Part shown: piece after piece, positions 13,001-24,304 of the stretch
Numbering within the stretch: position 1 is the stretch's first letter
Layout: every line of letters begins with the position of its first letter
Source of the DNA: Anaeromyces robustus
Taxonomy: Eukaryota; Neocallimastigomycota; Neocallimastigomycetes; Neocallimastigales; Neocallimastigaceae
Direction: 5' to 3'
Length of the DNA: 64,000 nt
Assembly (NCBI GenBank): GCA_002104895.1
Contig: MCFG01000001.1
Location: 30,001-94,000, forward strand
Translations under genes and position numbers: made by a program
Notes under the pieces: generated by a model
Told to the model about the DNA's origin: nothing
The model's database searches: none
The model's input: only the letters and a program-made list of their open reading frames with translations

Positions 13001-14639
13001 AAAAATTATTATATTTATTTTTTTCTTAAATTTATAATTTATAATTAATTAATACTACAATAATTTATTATTATTATTTTTGTATGGAATGATATTCATG
13101 AGTTAAAAAAACAAAAAACAATGATTAATTAGAGAAATTTCTTAAAAAAGAATTTTTTTATATGTTTGTATAGCCTTATTTTTTTAAAAAAAAAATAAAT
13201 AAATAAATAAATAAAAAAAAGAAGAAAAGAAAAAAATAAATTTAATCTTTATAATATTTAGTAATTTGGTATAAATAATTATAAATAAATTAATTATCAA
13301 TTAAATTAAATTAATAAATAAATAAATACAAATACAAATAAATACAAATACAATTTTTATTTATTGTTTTTCATAAGATCTTTTTTAAAAAAAAAAAAAA
13401 AAGTGTTGATTTATATAAATGTAATATTTATATTTATATTTATATATTTATATTTATGTTAATTAAGAATTAAATGTATTTTCTTATATTATTTAATAAA
13501 TAAATATATTAAATTAAATAAATAAATTAAATAAATTAAATAAATTAAATAAATAAAGGCAGTTAATTTTTTTTTTTTTTTTAATTTATTTATTTAATTT
13601 ATTTATAATAAAAATCATGGTTTCACAAAATTTTCTTATGCATTTTACATTAAACCATAAATATTCATAAATCTAAAATGAAAAATATAATAGAGAATTC
13701 TTTTTTTTTTTTTTTATCAACTATAATCATTTTTAACAAATTATTTTTTTTTTAATTCCTTTTAATCATATTCCATTTAACAATCTATTTTTAATTCCTT
13801 TTAATCATGATCATTTTAACAATTAATTTTTAATCTTTTTTTTTTTTTTTTGAGTTCTACAATCTATCATTTTTTGTTTTGTTTTTTTTTTTTTTTAATA
13901 TTCTATATTTAATTAAAAAAATTAATAATATATATGTATATATGTTATGTTTTTTCTTTAAAAAAAAAATAAAATTATATAACAGTGTTTAACTATTTAA
14001 ATAATTATTTGTTATCTATTTATAAATAAAAAGATTTTTTTTGAATTTTGCAGTAATAGCAAATATTCAAATGAGAACTTTGAAGATAGAAGCGGAGAAA
14101 GGTTCTATGTGAATAATAGTTGTGGACATGAATAAGTCAACCTTTAATAATACACGTGTATTTTTGATGTATTCAGTGTGAGCAATAAATTAAAAAAATA
14201 TATATATAAATTTATTGTTAAGATTTTAAATATTAAAAATATTATTAAAAAAAAAAAAAAAGAAGATTAAAAAATAATAGTAATATAAAAATAATAAATA
14301 ATAAATTCAATTTCATCAATAAAGTCAATAAATATATAATTAATTAAATCTTATTAAATAATTATAATAATTTTAAATAATTATAGTATATGAAAAAAAA
14401 ATAAATAATAATAATAATTTATTCTATAGAAATAATAAAAATAAATTAAAATTACTAAATAACTTAGGTAGTAGATTGATAATGAAGAGAAAAAAAATGG
14501 ATTCTAAAACTTTAATTATTTATTTAGTCATTTATTCATTTATTTATTCATTTTTAATAAATATATAAATATAAAAGGTGATAATTAAATTATATATATT
14601 ATGTAATTTTAATTTTACTTTTTATTTTTTTTTATATTA

Positions 14640-14678
<39 letters not shown>

Positions 14679-14684
14679 ATTAAC

Positions 14685-14724
<40 letters not shown>

Positions 14725-14896
14725 TTAATAGTTTATCTTTTTTATTTATCTTCTTTCATTTATTTACTTCTTTTTTCTTTTTCTTTTTTTTTTTTATTTT
14801 TTTTTTTTTTTTTGGAAATTATTCATAATAATATATATAATTAAAAAAAATTTTTTTTTATTTTGTTTTGCTTTTTTTTTCTCACTATTTTTTTTT
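9954..14896. other. Long gene-poor interval
   Basis: This interval is dominated by microsatellites. TTTA arrays lie at 9970-10035 and 10076-10106, TTTTA runs at 10480-10540, AAAT/AATT tracts at 11960-12040, and TTA arrays at 11095-11120 and 14640-14725. A short motif (gattatggttaca) occurs twice around 11336-11380. The only stretch that looks possibly coding is 14052-14135, entered separately. I see no other gene. Confidence 0.5.
14052..14135 (+). pseudogene. Possible orphan 3'-terminal exon fragment, unrecognised
   Basis: A local patch of higher G+C contains a plus-strand frame of 27 codons ending in TAA at 14133-14135. It includes SNSKYSNENFEDRSGERF and VNNSCGHE. A splice-acceptor-like TTTTGCAG lies directly upstream. 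No upstream coding exon is visible and the composition contrasts with its surroundings. It may be an exon left from a decayed gene, or chance. Confidence 0.25.
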
Positions 14897-15547
14897 TTAA
14901 TTTTTTCCTAATAAATTTCTAATAATGTCTTCATATCTTCTTTGTCTTTCTTCAATTTCTCTTTGTTTTTCTCTTGCTAATTCATCAATATCAATATTTA
15001 CTCTTACTCCCTTTTTAATTAAATATTTTTTATTTTCATGATTAAGACGATTATAATCAAGTAAATAATTAACAACATCTGCTCTAATATAATATTCATA
15101 ATCAAGTTCAAAATTTTCATCAACAATACTACAATAACTTAATTTGGATGGATTTTCATTATATTCACTTCCTATATTCCATGGATCACTTCTAAATTCA
15201 TAATGAATATCTGCTCCTTTACTTATTAAATAATCTGCTACTTTGAAATCATTATTACCAATAGCTGTAAAAAGTGGAACACAAAATTCATCTTTATTTT
15301 TCACTTTCCCATAATCAAGATCAGTATATGGGGTTGTTTCAACAATATATCTTATCATATCATAAGGTGCTTTCCTTTCTATAGCATAAATTAAAATATC
15401 AAATCCCATATCACTTCTTAAACATCCATAATTATCAAATTCTATAGTTGAATTTAAACTTTTTAAAGAAATATTTTTATCTTTAATATACTTATGTAAT
15501 AAATCTGTATTACCTCTTTCTATTAAGCTAAAAATAAAAAAGTCCAT
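14897..15547 (-). CDS. Small ankyrin-repeat protein (216 aa)
   Basis: This is an intact frame from ATG 15547 to a stop at 14897-14899. The N terminus (MDFFIFSLIERGNTDLLHKY) is a typical first ankyrin helix pair. A clear repeat follows around residues 85-112 (VPLFTAIGNNDFKVADYLIS, then KGADIH). A second, less regular unit lies near residues 150-175 (RADVVNYLLDYN). The C terminus is a charged helix rich in Glu, Arg and Gln (AREKQREIEERQRRYEDI). No signal peptide or membrane helix is visible, so it is probably an intracellular interaction protein. It is not a copy of the 39-residue-repeat protein to its left: repeat spacing and sequence differ. Confidence 0.75.
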   Translation of the reverse strand: MDFFIFSLIERGNTDLLHKYIKDKNISLKSLNSTIEFDNYGCLRSDMGFDILIYAIERKAPYDMIRYIVETTPYTDLDYGKVKNKDEFCVPLFTAIGNNDFKVADYLISKGADIHYEFRSDPWNIGSEYNENPSKLSYCSIVDENFELDYEYYIRADVVNYLLDYNRLNHENKKYLIKKGVRVNIDIDELAREKQREIEERQRRYEDIIRNLLGKN

Positions 15548-16427
15548 TTTTTTTTTATTTTAACTATTTTTATTTTTTATTATTATTATTATTAATCGTT
15601 AATTTATAGTGAAATAAATGAATAAATTAAAAAAAAAAAAAAAGATAAAAAAAAGATAAAAACATCACTTTTATATTATATTTATTTGCATTTCCTTTTT
15701 TTATTTTAGTTTCATATAAATCAATTATTTAAATTATTTTTATAAGTTATGTCCAAAAAATTAATTAAAAGTTAACTTCCAAAAAAATTTTTTAAATTAA
15801 AAAACTTTCGATCGAATCATTTTTTATTTTTTATATAATTTTGTAAATATTTAATGTCAAACATACATAACATACATAATTTAATATATACTTTTATATA
15901 CATCGTATTTTTTATTTTTATCTTTTTGTTTTCTTTTATTTTTTTTTATTTTACCAAACAATTATATATATAGATAGATATCATAGCAATTATGACTAAC
16001 AATTATAATTATAAAAAAAAAAAAAAAAAAGTAATTTTTACGAGAAAAATAAAAATTATATTTTTCATATAAAATTTTTTTTGTCAACATTTAATTATTT
16101 TTTATTTTTATTTATTATTTACTTATTAAACATTTAGTATTATAGTATTTTAACTTTCCATATAAATATTTAAATAATCAAAATTAAATATTAATCAATT
16201 GTTACTTGATGATTGTTTTTTTTTTTTTTTTAATGGAATGTTCTCTTAATTTTATACTTATAAATTCTTTTAATAATTGACTATTTTTTTATTTTTTTTT
16301 TTTTTTTTGTTACATATAAAGAGAATATATATTTTACAGATTCATATTGTTAGAATTAATATTATTAATAGTAAAAATAATTATATTATTATATTTAAAA
16401 AAAAATAAAAAAAATATTAATAAAACA
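15548..16427. other. Intergenic, nothing recognised
   Basis: A/T-rich sequence with homopolymer runs near 15630, 16015 and 16290. No reading frame or repeat stands out. Confidence 0.5.
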
Positions 16428-17110
16428 TTACTTTTTATTTTGAATATTAATCTTTTCATTTTCTATTTCATTATAATTAGAATATATCTATAATGATAAT
16501 AATAATAATAATAACAAAATAAAATAATAAAAATTATATAAAAAAAAAGTATTATTTATTTATTTATTTTTTAGTTTAACAATTAAATTTTATTCATTTA
16601 TTATTTTTATAATTTTTATATATATTTATATTTAAATACCTTTTGAATCTCGGGTGTTTCATTTTGTAAATGATATTTTAATATTTGAAAAAATGAAGGT
16701 TTTTCATATGGAATAGATTTATCATCTAATATTTTTAAAAGACTAAATTTATTACTTAATAAAAAATAATATATATTATATATAAAATACAAAATATATA
16801 TAGTTTTTTTTTTTATTATTTTTTTTTTTTTAAAAAATACAAATATATATTAATTAGAAATTATTAAAAATTATATATATTATATAATATTTTTTTGTGT
16901 AATAAAATAATTAATATTAAAAAAGTATTTATTTATTATTTACTTGTTTAAATGAAAATAAGTACAAAGAATTGTTTCCTTTTTCTTTATACCTTTAGAA
17001 ATAGTAAGTTTATTATTAGGATTACTATTATTACTATTATCATTATTAATGTGGTTGTTGTTATTATTTTTATTATTTTTATTGATATTTTTGTTATTAT
17101 TAGATTTCAT
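16428..17110 (-). CDS. Asn-rich small protein of unknown function, three exons
   Basis: Predicted exons on the minus strand are 17110-16944, 16754-16640 and 16487-16428. They join to 113 residues ending in TAA. Donors are GTAAAT and GTATTT; acceptors are TTAAG and TATAG. Exon phases fit exactly (2, then 0). The N terminus is an Asn/Lys low-complexity tail (MKSNNNKNINKNN and onward) encoded by AAT/AAC repeats. It is followed by a more complex segment, TISKGIKKKETILCTYFHLN, then LLKILDDKSIPYEKPSFFQI and LQNETPEIQK. I do not recognise a family. There is no signal peptide or membrane segment. The splice model rests on frame continuity only. The alternative is that exon 2 is the sole conserved piece of a decayed gene. 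Confidence 0.5.
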
Positions 17111-17427
17111 TTTTTTTTGTTTTAATAAAATATAAAAGTAAAAAAAATAAAAGTCAAAAAAAAAAGAAAAATATTTAAATATTTATATTTTTTATTTTCA
17201 TTTTATTTTATTTTTTTTCTATTTTATTTTTATTAATATTTATTTACAACGTAATAAAAAAAAGGAATAAATTTTTATTACAATATTTTTTATGAAAAAA
17301 AAGGAATAAAAAAAAATTTTTATTTTGATTTTAATATTAATTAAAATTATAATAATAAAATTTTTATTTTCAATTTTTTATAATAATTAAAAATTAAAAA
17401 TTATTTAATATTAGTTAAAAAAAAAAA

Positions 17428-18230
17428 TTATTTTTCTATTGACAAATTTTTTAAATTTTCAATATATCCTTTAACATTACAACTATTAGGATTAATATAT
17501 CTAAAAATAAAGTAGTTAAATATATTAATAAATATTAATTAATAAGTAATATTGTTAATTAGGTGTAATATTTGATATAATTATAAATATAGTATTATCA
17601 ATCATATTATTAATTTATACAATGTCAAAAGTACTTTTAAAAAAAAAAGTTATAGAATAAATATTATTTATTTATCAATTTTTTTTATATTTTTTATTAT
17701 AACAACAATAAATTTGATAATATATATGTATTTACAATAATAGCAACAAATATAAAGAAATAAATAGCAGTTTCTATATCTCTAGTATGTTAATTTGATT
17801 CATTAGAAGAATTTATATGTGACATATGTAATCCCTCAAAATAGTGATTAGAAGAACATTCATTATTATTACTACATGATTGTCTATATGGTTTACTATA
17901 ACGTATATATGAATGCTCAAATATAGCAAAAGTATTAATAAATAATATCACAATGTTCTATTCCTGATTCTTCATTGAAAATGCAATAATTCATTCAATA
18001 CATTTATTAAAGAAACATTCAGAATCTGAATTACATGTAACAAATGCTCTAACCCTATTACCTTCAGAATGAATATATATATTAACTTTTTACACAATTT
18101 TCATCATTTTTTAATTTACTATCATATTCCCAAGAACTAAAAACATATTTTTTTTATATTCTTCTTTTCATCTGGAAATTCAATGTAGGGTTATTTTGTA
18201 TAATTAAATATTCATTAATTTTTATATATT
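17428..18230 (-). pseudogene. Decayed Cys-rich extracellular protein with a C-terminal membrane segment
   Basis: The minus strand of 18230-17690 shows protein-like sequence broken across frames. In order there is YIEFPDEKK, YVFSSWEYDSKLKNDENC, then after a shift HSEGNRVRAFVTCNSDSEC and FFNKC. After a second shift come NYCIFNEESGIEHCDIIY, a stop, RYSKPYRQSCSNNNECSSN, and finally a hydrophobic segment (AIYFFIFVAIIVN). A separate terminal exon at 17500-17428 reads INPNSCNVKGYIENLKNLSI and ends in TAA. The CNSDSECFxNKC pattern looks like a Cys-rich ectodomain, and the hydrophobic stretch a membrane anchor. At least two frameshifts and two stops are needed, so this copy is not functional. The parent family is not identified with certainty. 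Confidence 0.55.
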
Positions 18231-18575
18231 CTTAATTTATTATTTAGATGATAAGAATAACTTTTTTGAATATTAATAATACAAAATAAAATATATTATT
18301 ATATTAGTGTATTATACATCATTATTTAACTTAATCAAATATATATATAAATAATATTTAATACTTTTATTTTAATAATAATTATATTATTATTTTTTTT
18401 TTTGTTATTTATTAATAATCAAAATTTGAAAAAAAAATAGAATAAAGGAAACGTTTAAAAAAAATTATAAAATGTTAAATTTAATAAATTCAAAATAAAA
18501 GTATTTTAGTTTAATTTACTTAAGAAAATGTAAATTTTATTTATATAACTTTATTATTTTAACGTTTTAATAATA

Positions 18576-18609
<34 letters not shown>

Positions 18610-18733
18610 CAATATAAATTATTTACGCATAAAAAAAATACAAAAAAAAAAAAATTTTTTTTTATTCATGTAACAAAAGAATGAAAATGAATATAATAAC
18701 ATATTTTTTAATAATTAATTTTTTCTTTTTTTT

Positions 18734-18770
<37 letters not shown>

Positions 18771-19615
18771 CGGATAGGATTGTTTTTATTTAGATTTTGT
18801 TAAGCCGTAAAGTGCTTAATTTATAACATTATTAAATGACTAAAATTGAGTAAAAAATAAAATATATAATAATATATAATAATGTAATAATATAATATAT
18901 ATTATAATATATTAATAATAGGTAAAAAGAATTTCGATGAAACAAATTGGTTATGCATTAAAATGTAACATTAGGATTGTCAACAAATTAAATAACAGTA
19001 AATATATTATAAATTATTAATAAAAGGTATTATAAATTATTAGTAAATAATAATAAAATATTAATAATAAAAAAATTTTTATAATAATTTTATTAATACT
19101 ATTATATATTACATATTTTTAATTATAAATAAAAAATCATGTGATATTTTTTTTTTGAGTAATGGAATACAAATCCGCTAAATATATTAATATTGATAGA
19201 AGAAAATATAAAAAAAAAAGATATGATTAATAAAAAAACCTTTTTTTATTAATAAAAAATAATTATTTAATTAATAAATTTTAATTAAACTTTTAATAGA
19301 TTAATTTAAATTAAAAAAAAAAAATTACTATAAATATAAAAGAATTTTTTTAAATATTTTTTTTTTTTCAAAGTTAAATAATAAATAAAAACCTATAGTA
19401 AAAAATTATTATTTATTTATTCAAGGTAATAATAAGAAGTTAAAAAAAACTATAAATATTATATATATATTTGTTTAAAAAAAAACTTATAATTATATAA
19501 AGTTATACATATATTAAGAGTATAAATTATTAATAACATTTTTATTTTGCATTTATATAAATATATAAAATTTTATTTTAATATAAAATAAATAAAGATA
19601 TAAAAGAAAAAAAAA
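18231..19615. other. Intergenic upstream of the Old Yellow Enzyme gene
   Basis: An A run (about 18577-18607) and a T run (about 18739-18770) flank a slightly less A+T-rich patch at 18770-18830 with no convincing frame. The rest, up to the ATG at 19616, is A/T-rich leader. No gene is seen. Confidence 0.45.
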
Positions 19616-19987
19616 ATGATGTACGATTTACCAAATGTTCCTAGTAACATAGATATGACTAAAGCTGGTGCAGCTGTTGACCCTAATAATGAAGTTAAAC
19701 TTTTTAAACCAATTACTATCAAAAATATTACTGTTAAAAATAGAATATTTCTTGCACCAATGTAATTATAATTTAAATTTAAAACAAAAAAATCTCTTTA
19801 TATATTTATCATATCATTGTATAAAATAACATACATAAATTATTATTTGTTTATTTCGTTTTTATTAAAATTGAAAATACTTTAATTAATAATAATAATA
19901 TATAATAATAATAATAATAATAAGTAGTAATAATAGTAATAATTATAATAGTAATAATTATAATAATAATAATAATAATAATAATAA

Positions 19988-20029
<42 letters not shown>

Positions 20030-21647
20030 AATAAATAAATAAATAATATATATATATATATATATCCATATAAATATTTATAGGTGTATGTTTAGTGCTG
20101 GTCACGATGGTAAACCAAATTCTATGCATTTCGTTCATTATGGTACATTAGCTCAACGTGGTGTCGGTTTAATTGTTATTGAAGCTACTGCTGTTCAAGA
20201 TATTGGTCGTATTACACCTTATGATCTCGGTCTTTGGAATGATGAACAAACTGAATATTTTAAACCAATGGTTAATTTTATGCACTATCATGGTAAGATA
20301 AAAAAAATATTAAAACAAAAATAAATTTATTTATTATTCATAATTAATAATTAACTAATTATTTAATTATTTAATTATTTAATTATTAAAATATCTATAT
20401 ATCATATATATATGGAAATAATAATATTTCTATGGATAATATTTTTATTAATAATATTTTTATTGATAATAATTATCCTTTTTAATAATATATTTATATA
20501 TATATTAATATTTATTTTTTGTTTAATAATAAAAAAAAATAATAAATTAAATTTTTTTTATTAAATAATTAAATAATAAATAAATAAAAACTTAAAAATA
20601 GGTGCTGTTGTTGGTGTTCAATTAGCTCATGCTGGTAGAAAAGTAAATATAATAATAATATAATAAATATAAATAAAAAAAAAGAATTTAATTATAATTA
20701 TTACTATAAAAAATAAAATAAATATATATCTTTACAATATTTTTACTATAAAAAATTTATATTATTAATATAATAATAATAATTTTTTGTTTTTTTTTTT
20801 TTTTTTTTTTTTTTTGATTTTATAAAAATATTTTTTACAAAAAAAAAAAAAAATTATTATTTTTTAGGCTTCAGATTCTTCTCCATTCCTTAGAAGAAAA
20901 GGTATGTCAAGTAATGAAGAACATGGATGGCCAGATAAAATTGTTGGTCCATCCGCAATTGCTTTAAATGAAGATTTTGTTAAACCTATTGAACTTTCAA
21001 AAGAACAAATTAAAAAATTAGTTGAAGATTTTGGTGAAGCTGCTAGAAGAGCTAATGAAGCCGGTATTGATGTTATTGAAATTCATGCTGCACATGGTTA
21101 TTTAATTCATCAATTTCTTTCACCTATTTCAAATCATCGTACAGATGAATATGGTGGTTCATTTGAAAATCGTATTCGTTTTTGTCTTGAAATTATTGAA
21201 TCTGTAAAATCTAAATGGCCAAAAGAAAAACCTATCTTTGTACGTTTTAGTGCTACTGATTATATTGAAAATGGTTGGAATGTTGAAGAAACTTCAAAAA
21301 TTTGTAGTATTATTAAAAAAATGGGTATAGATTTAGTAGATTGTTCTTCTGGTGCTATTAGTCCAGAACAAAAACTTCCACCTCTTGTACCAGGTTATCA
21401 AGTACCATTTGCAAAAGAAGTTAAAAAAAATAATCCAGATTTACTTGTTAGTGCTGTAGGTCTTATTTTAGATGGTCCACAAGCTGAAGAAATTTTACAA
21501 AATGGTTCAGCTGATGTAATTACTATAGGTAGACCTTGTTTAAGAGATACTTCTACAGTTTTAAATTGGGCTAAACAACTTAATGTTGATGTTCAATGGC
21601 CAACACAATATCGTGTTAGTAAATTATCATCATCAAAAAAATTTTAA
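19616..21647 (+). CDS. NADPH:flavin oxidoreductase / ene-reductase, Old Yellow Enzyme family (YqjM class); four exons
   Basis: Exons 19616-19761, 20084-20292, 20602-20642 and 20868-21647 join to 391 codons. Splice sites are GTAATT/ATAG, GTAAGA/ATAG and GTAAAT/TTAG, with phases fitting throughout. The N-terminal strand motif LAPMCMFSA (Cys50) matches the class that has a Cys beside the flavin. It is followed by RGVGLIVIEATAVQ, GRITPYDLGLWNDEQ, and VGVQLAHAGRK. HAAHGYLIHQFLSP (His205, His208, Tyr210) is the substrate-binding and proton-donor motif. RTDEYGGSFENRIRF and a C-terminal ITIGRPCLRD phosphate-binding region follow. The family is an FMN-bound TIM barrel that reduces activated C=C bonds with NAD(P)H. 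At 391 aa it is a little longer than YqjM, through an N-terminal extension. There is no signal peptide, so it is probably cytosolic. The physiological substrate is unknown. Two adjacent ATGs begin the frame. Confidence 0.9.
19880..20060. repeat. Microsatellites in intron 1 of the Old Yellow Enzyme gene
   Basis: AAT/AGT-type arrays (about 19888-20022) are followed by TAAA and (AT)n. They expand intron 1 to about 320 bases without touching the splice sites. They produce a spurious minus-strand frame of Tyr/Ile runs. Confidence 0.8.
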
Positions 21648-23758
21648 AATAAAAAAATAACAAATAAAAAATAAAAAAAAAACTAAAAAATAAATTAAAA
21701 TTATAATATTATATATATATATATTATATAATAAAAAAATAATAATTTTAAATACTACTAATAATAATAATAAAAGGGTAATATTTATATGAAACGTAAA
21801 TTATCATGGAAAATAAATGAATGAATAAATAAATAATTAAAATTTAAAAAAAAATTAAATAATAAATGTAAAATATAAAAAAAAAAGTAGAAAAAAATTT
21901 ATTTTGAAAAAAAAAATAAAAATAGAAAATAAAAAATAAAAATAAAAATAATATATAAAACAAGCAAAAAACATTTTCATTATAAAAAATAATTATTTCA
22001 ATACTTTAAAAATCATAAACAATCCTATTAATTTAACTTTTATATATATATGTAGATATGTATATATGTAGATATGTATATAATATATCTTTATTATTAT
22101 TGTAACATAAAAAATAATTTAATAATTTAATCATCAAAATATTAATAAATGATTAAATAATAATATATAAAAGAAAAAAAGAAATTAATAATAATAAAAA
22201 TTTTAAAATACTTTTTTATACATTTATTCATTATTGATATTTTATTATTATTTTGTTTAAATAAATTTATTTATTTATTATTAATTTTATCTTTAGTTTA
22301 TGCTTTTATAGATATATTTAATTAATTAAAATAGGTAGTTATATTTTATATTATATAATTATATATAATATATTATATTTTTAAAAATTATCAAAATTTT
22401 ATATATATATTTTTTTTACTCCTAACGTAATATTAATATGTTTATTATTATTTATTATTATTACTATATTATGAATAATGATTATTAATGATTATTGATT
22501 TTTTTATATAAATATTAAAATTAAAAATATTTATTTCATAACAATTGATGCAGGAAACATGTATATTCATAAACAATAAATATAATTAACTTATATACTA
22601 AATAATTATTACTAATGAATCAATAAAATTAAAAATAAAATAATCTTTTGTTTAACTCTTCTTTTATTTTTATTATTCTTATTTTTAAATACAAATTATT
22701 GATCGTTTTATAAAAGAAAGAAAAATTATCCTCCTTTTATAATACATGAATTTTATTATTATAGTCTTTCGACTATTATTATTATTATTATTTATTTAAT
22801 TAATCTAATTATTATTAATTATTTTATAATATAATTCTCTATTCTAAACATTATTTTCTAAGATTTATTTTAATATTAATTATTATTGTTATTATTATTT
22901 ATTAATATTTTCTATTCTAATTATTAAATATTTTATTAATCTATTTAGTGTTTTAAATAAAAATTAAAAATAAATATTATACTTTTATACAGAAATACAT
23001 TTAACTTCTGTATTATACATTTTATAAATAATTCATTTATTTTATAATTAATTTTTATTATTTTATTTATTTTATTTTATTTTAATAATATACAGAATAT
23101 TTATTTTCTGTATTTGTCCAGGGTTTTTAAGTTGGAGGGAAAGGATAAGGGAAAAAGGGAAAAGAGTGGATAGTATTATTTAATTATAATTATTTATATA
23201 TTTATTATTATAAATATTTATTATTATAATTATATTGAAGTATTAAATTTATTAAAGGTTAGAATTAGAAATATTAATAATTATTGTTATAAGAATATAA
23301 ATAAAATGTATTAATAAAGTGTTATAAAATATTTGATATTGATAAAATATTATTTAAAATATTATTTATTATATATAAAGTTTATTATAAAATATTAATA
23401 AGATTTATTTAAAATATTAATAAAGATATAGAATTTATTATAAGATATTAATAGGATTTATTTAATATAAAATATTAATAATATTTATTTATTATAAGAA
23501 TATTGATAAAATTTATTATAATATTAATTATAAAGTATTGATAAAATTTATTTGATATTAATAAAATATTTATAATTTATTTTAAGATATTAATAAAATA
23601 TTGATAATATAAAAATAATTTTTAGTATAGATAAAATTATTATGTTTTAAGATATTAATAATATTATAAAGAAGTTTTATTAAATGTTAGTTTATATGGG
23701 ATAAAAGGTTTAAAAATATGGGTTTAGAAATAATGTGTATATAAGGGAATATTGTATC
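21648..23758. other. Intergenic, nothing coding recognised
   Basis: A/T-rich, with dispersed TATTAATAAAAT-type motifs from 23210 to 23690. One purine-rich patch with G runs (gttggagggaaaggataagg) lies at 23130-23175. No frame or RNA gene is supported. Confidence 0.45.
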
Positions 23759-23769
23759 ACAATTATTAT
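23759..23769. repeat. Target-site duplication, left copy (SINE copy 1)
   Basis: ACAATTATTAT stands immediately before the SINE head and is repeated exactly at 24294-24304 after the poly(A) tail. Confidence 0.85.
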
Positions 23770-24260
23770 CAAACCAGTTTTTATCCTGGTTGTTAAGGCG
23801 TTGTCTTAGCATACATAAGGTCTCTGGTTCGACCCCGCGGGTCTGATGTTTCCTCTATGTGGGTTTTTCATCAGGACTTGTTCGACCGCCAGGTTAAGTA
23901 TTGTCCTTCCTTAATTATACCAAACTTCTTAATTTAATAATTTATTGTACTGCCTGACACTTATAGTCTTTAATATTGTTTCTTTGAGAAAATCCAACCT
24001 GTACCAATCAATAACGTAGAATAACCAAGTGAATTAGAATCACGTGACCATTGGGCTTTTCATCAGCCTTGTTTGAGGTTTGTCGGGCACCGAGAATGTG
24101 TGGCTTGCGGATATAAATTCAGCAATTATTGTACATGATTGGGAAAGCCGAAGCTGACTTTCAGTATGGCAGTCCATGAGGGACACACTACCACCTAATT
24201 ATTAGGGAGTGGGCTTACTGCTTCACATTAGGGAAGGTCAAAGAAGCATACCCCGGTCAT

Positions 24261-24291
<31 letters not shown>

Positions 24292-24293
24292 TA
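23770..24293 (+). mobile_element. Full-length tRNA-derived SINE (copy 1) with poly(A) tail
   Basis: This 524-bp element is far richer in G+C than its surroundings and is bounded by an exact 11-bp duplication. The head resembles a tRNA-Ala(AGC) gene. It has an A-box-like TGGTTGTTAAGG at 23787-23798, the anticodon-loop sequence CTTAGCA at 23805-23811, and a perfect B box GGTTCGACCCC at 23826-23836. These would form an internal RNA polymerase III promoter. The unrelated body runs to ...GGTCATAGC at 24263, followed by 28 A and TA. No open frame of note exists, so mobilisation must depend on a LINE reverse transcriptase supplied in trans. Poly(A) plus target-site duplication is the signature of target-primed reverse transcription. 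A second copy lies inverted at 60968-61455. I do not recognise the family by name. Confidence 0.85.
23787..23836 (+). promoter_or_regulatory. Internal pol III promoter (A-box-like and B box) of the SINE
   Basis: The B box GGTTCGACCCC at 23826-23836 fits the GGTTCGANNCC consensus. The A-box-like element at 23787-23798 is degenerate. Spacing resembles a tRNA gene. The second SINE copy begins exactly at the B box and so lacks the A box. Confidence 0.7.
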
Positions 24294-24304
24294 ACAATTA
24301 TTAT
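24294..24304. repeat. Target-site duplication, right copy (SINE copy 1)
   Basis: Exact repeat of ACAATTATTAT at 23759-23769, directly after the poly(A) tail. Confidence 0.85.

Noticed and set aside
19851-20138. Minus-strand Tyr/Ile frame
   Set aside because: It is the AAT array in intron 1 of the Old Yellow Enzyme gene read backwards.
23770-23845. Functional tRNA-Ala gene
   Set aside because: The B box and anticodon loop match, but the acceptor and D arms are not complementary and the sequence continues into a long body with a poly(A) tail and flanking duplications; it is a SINE head.
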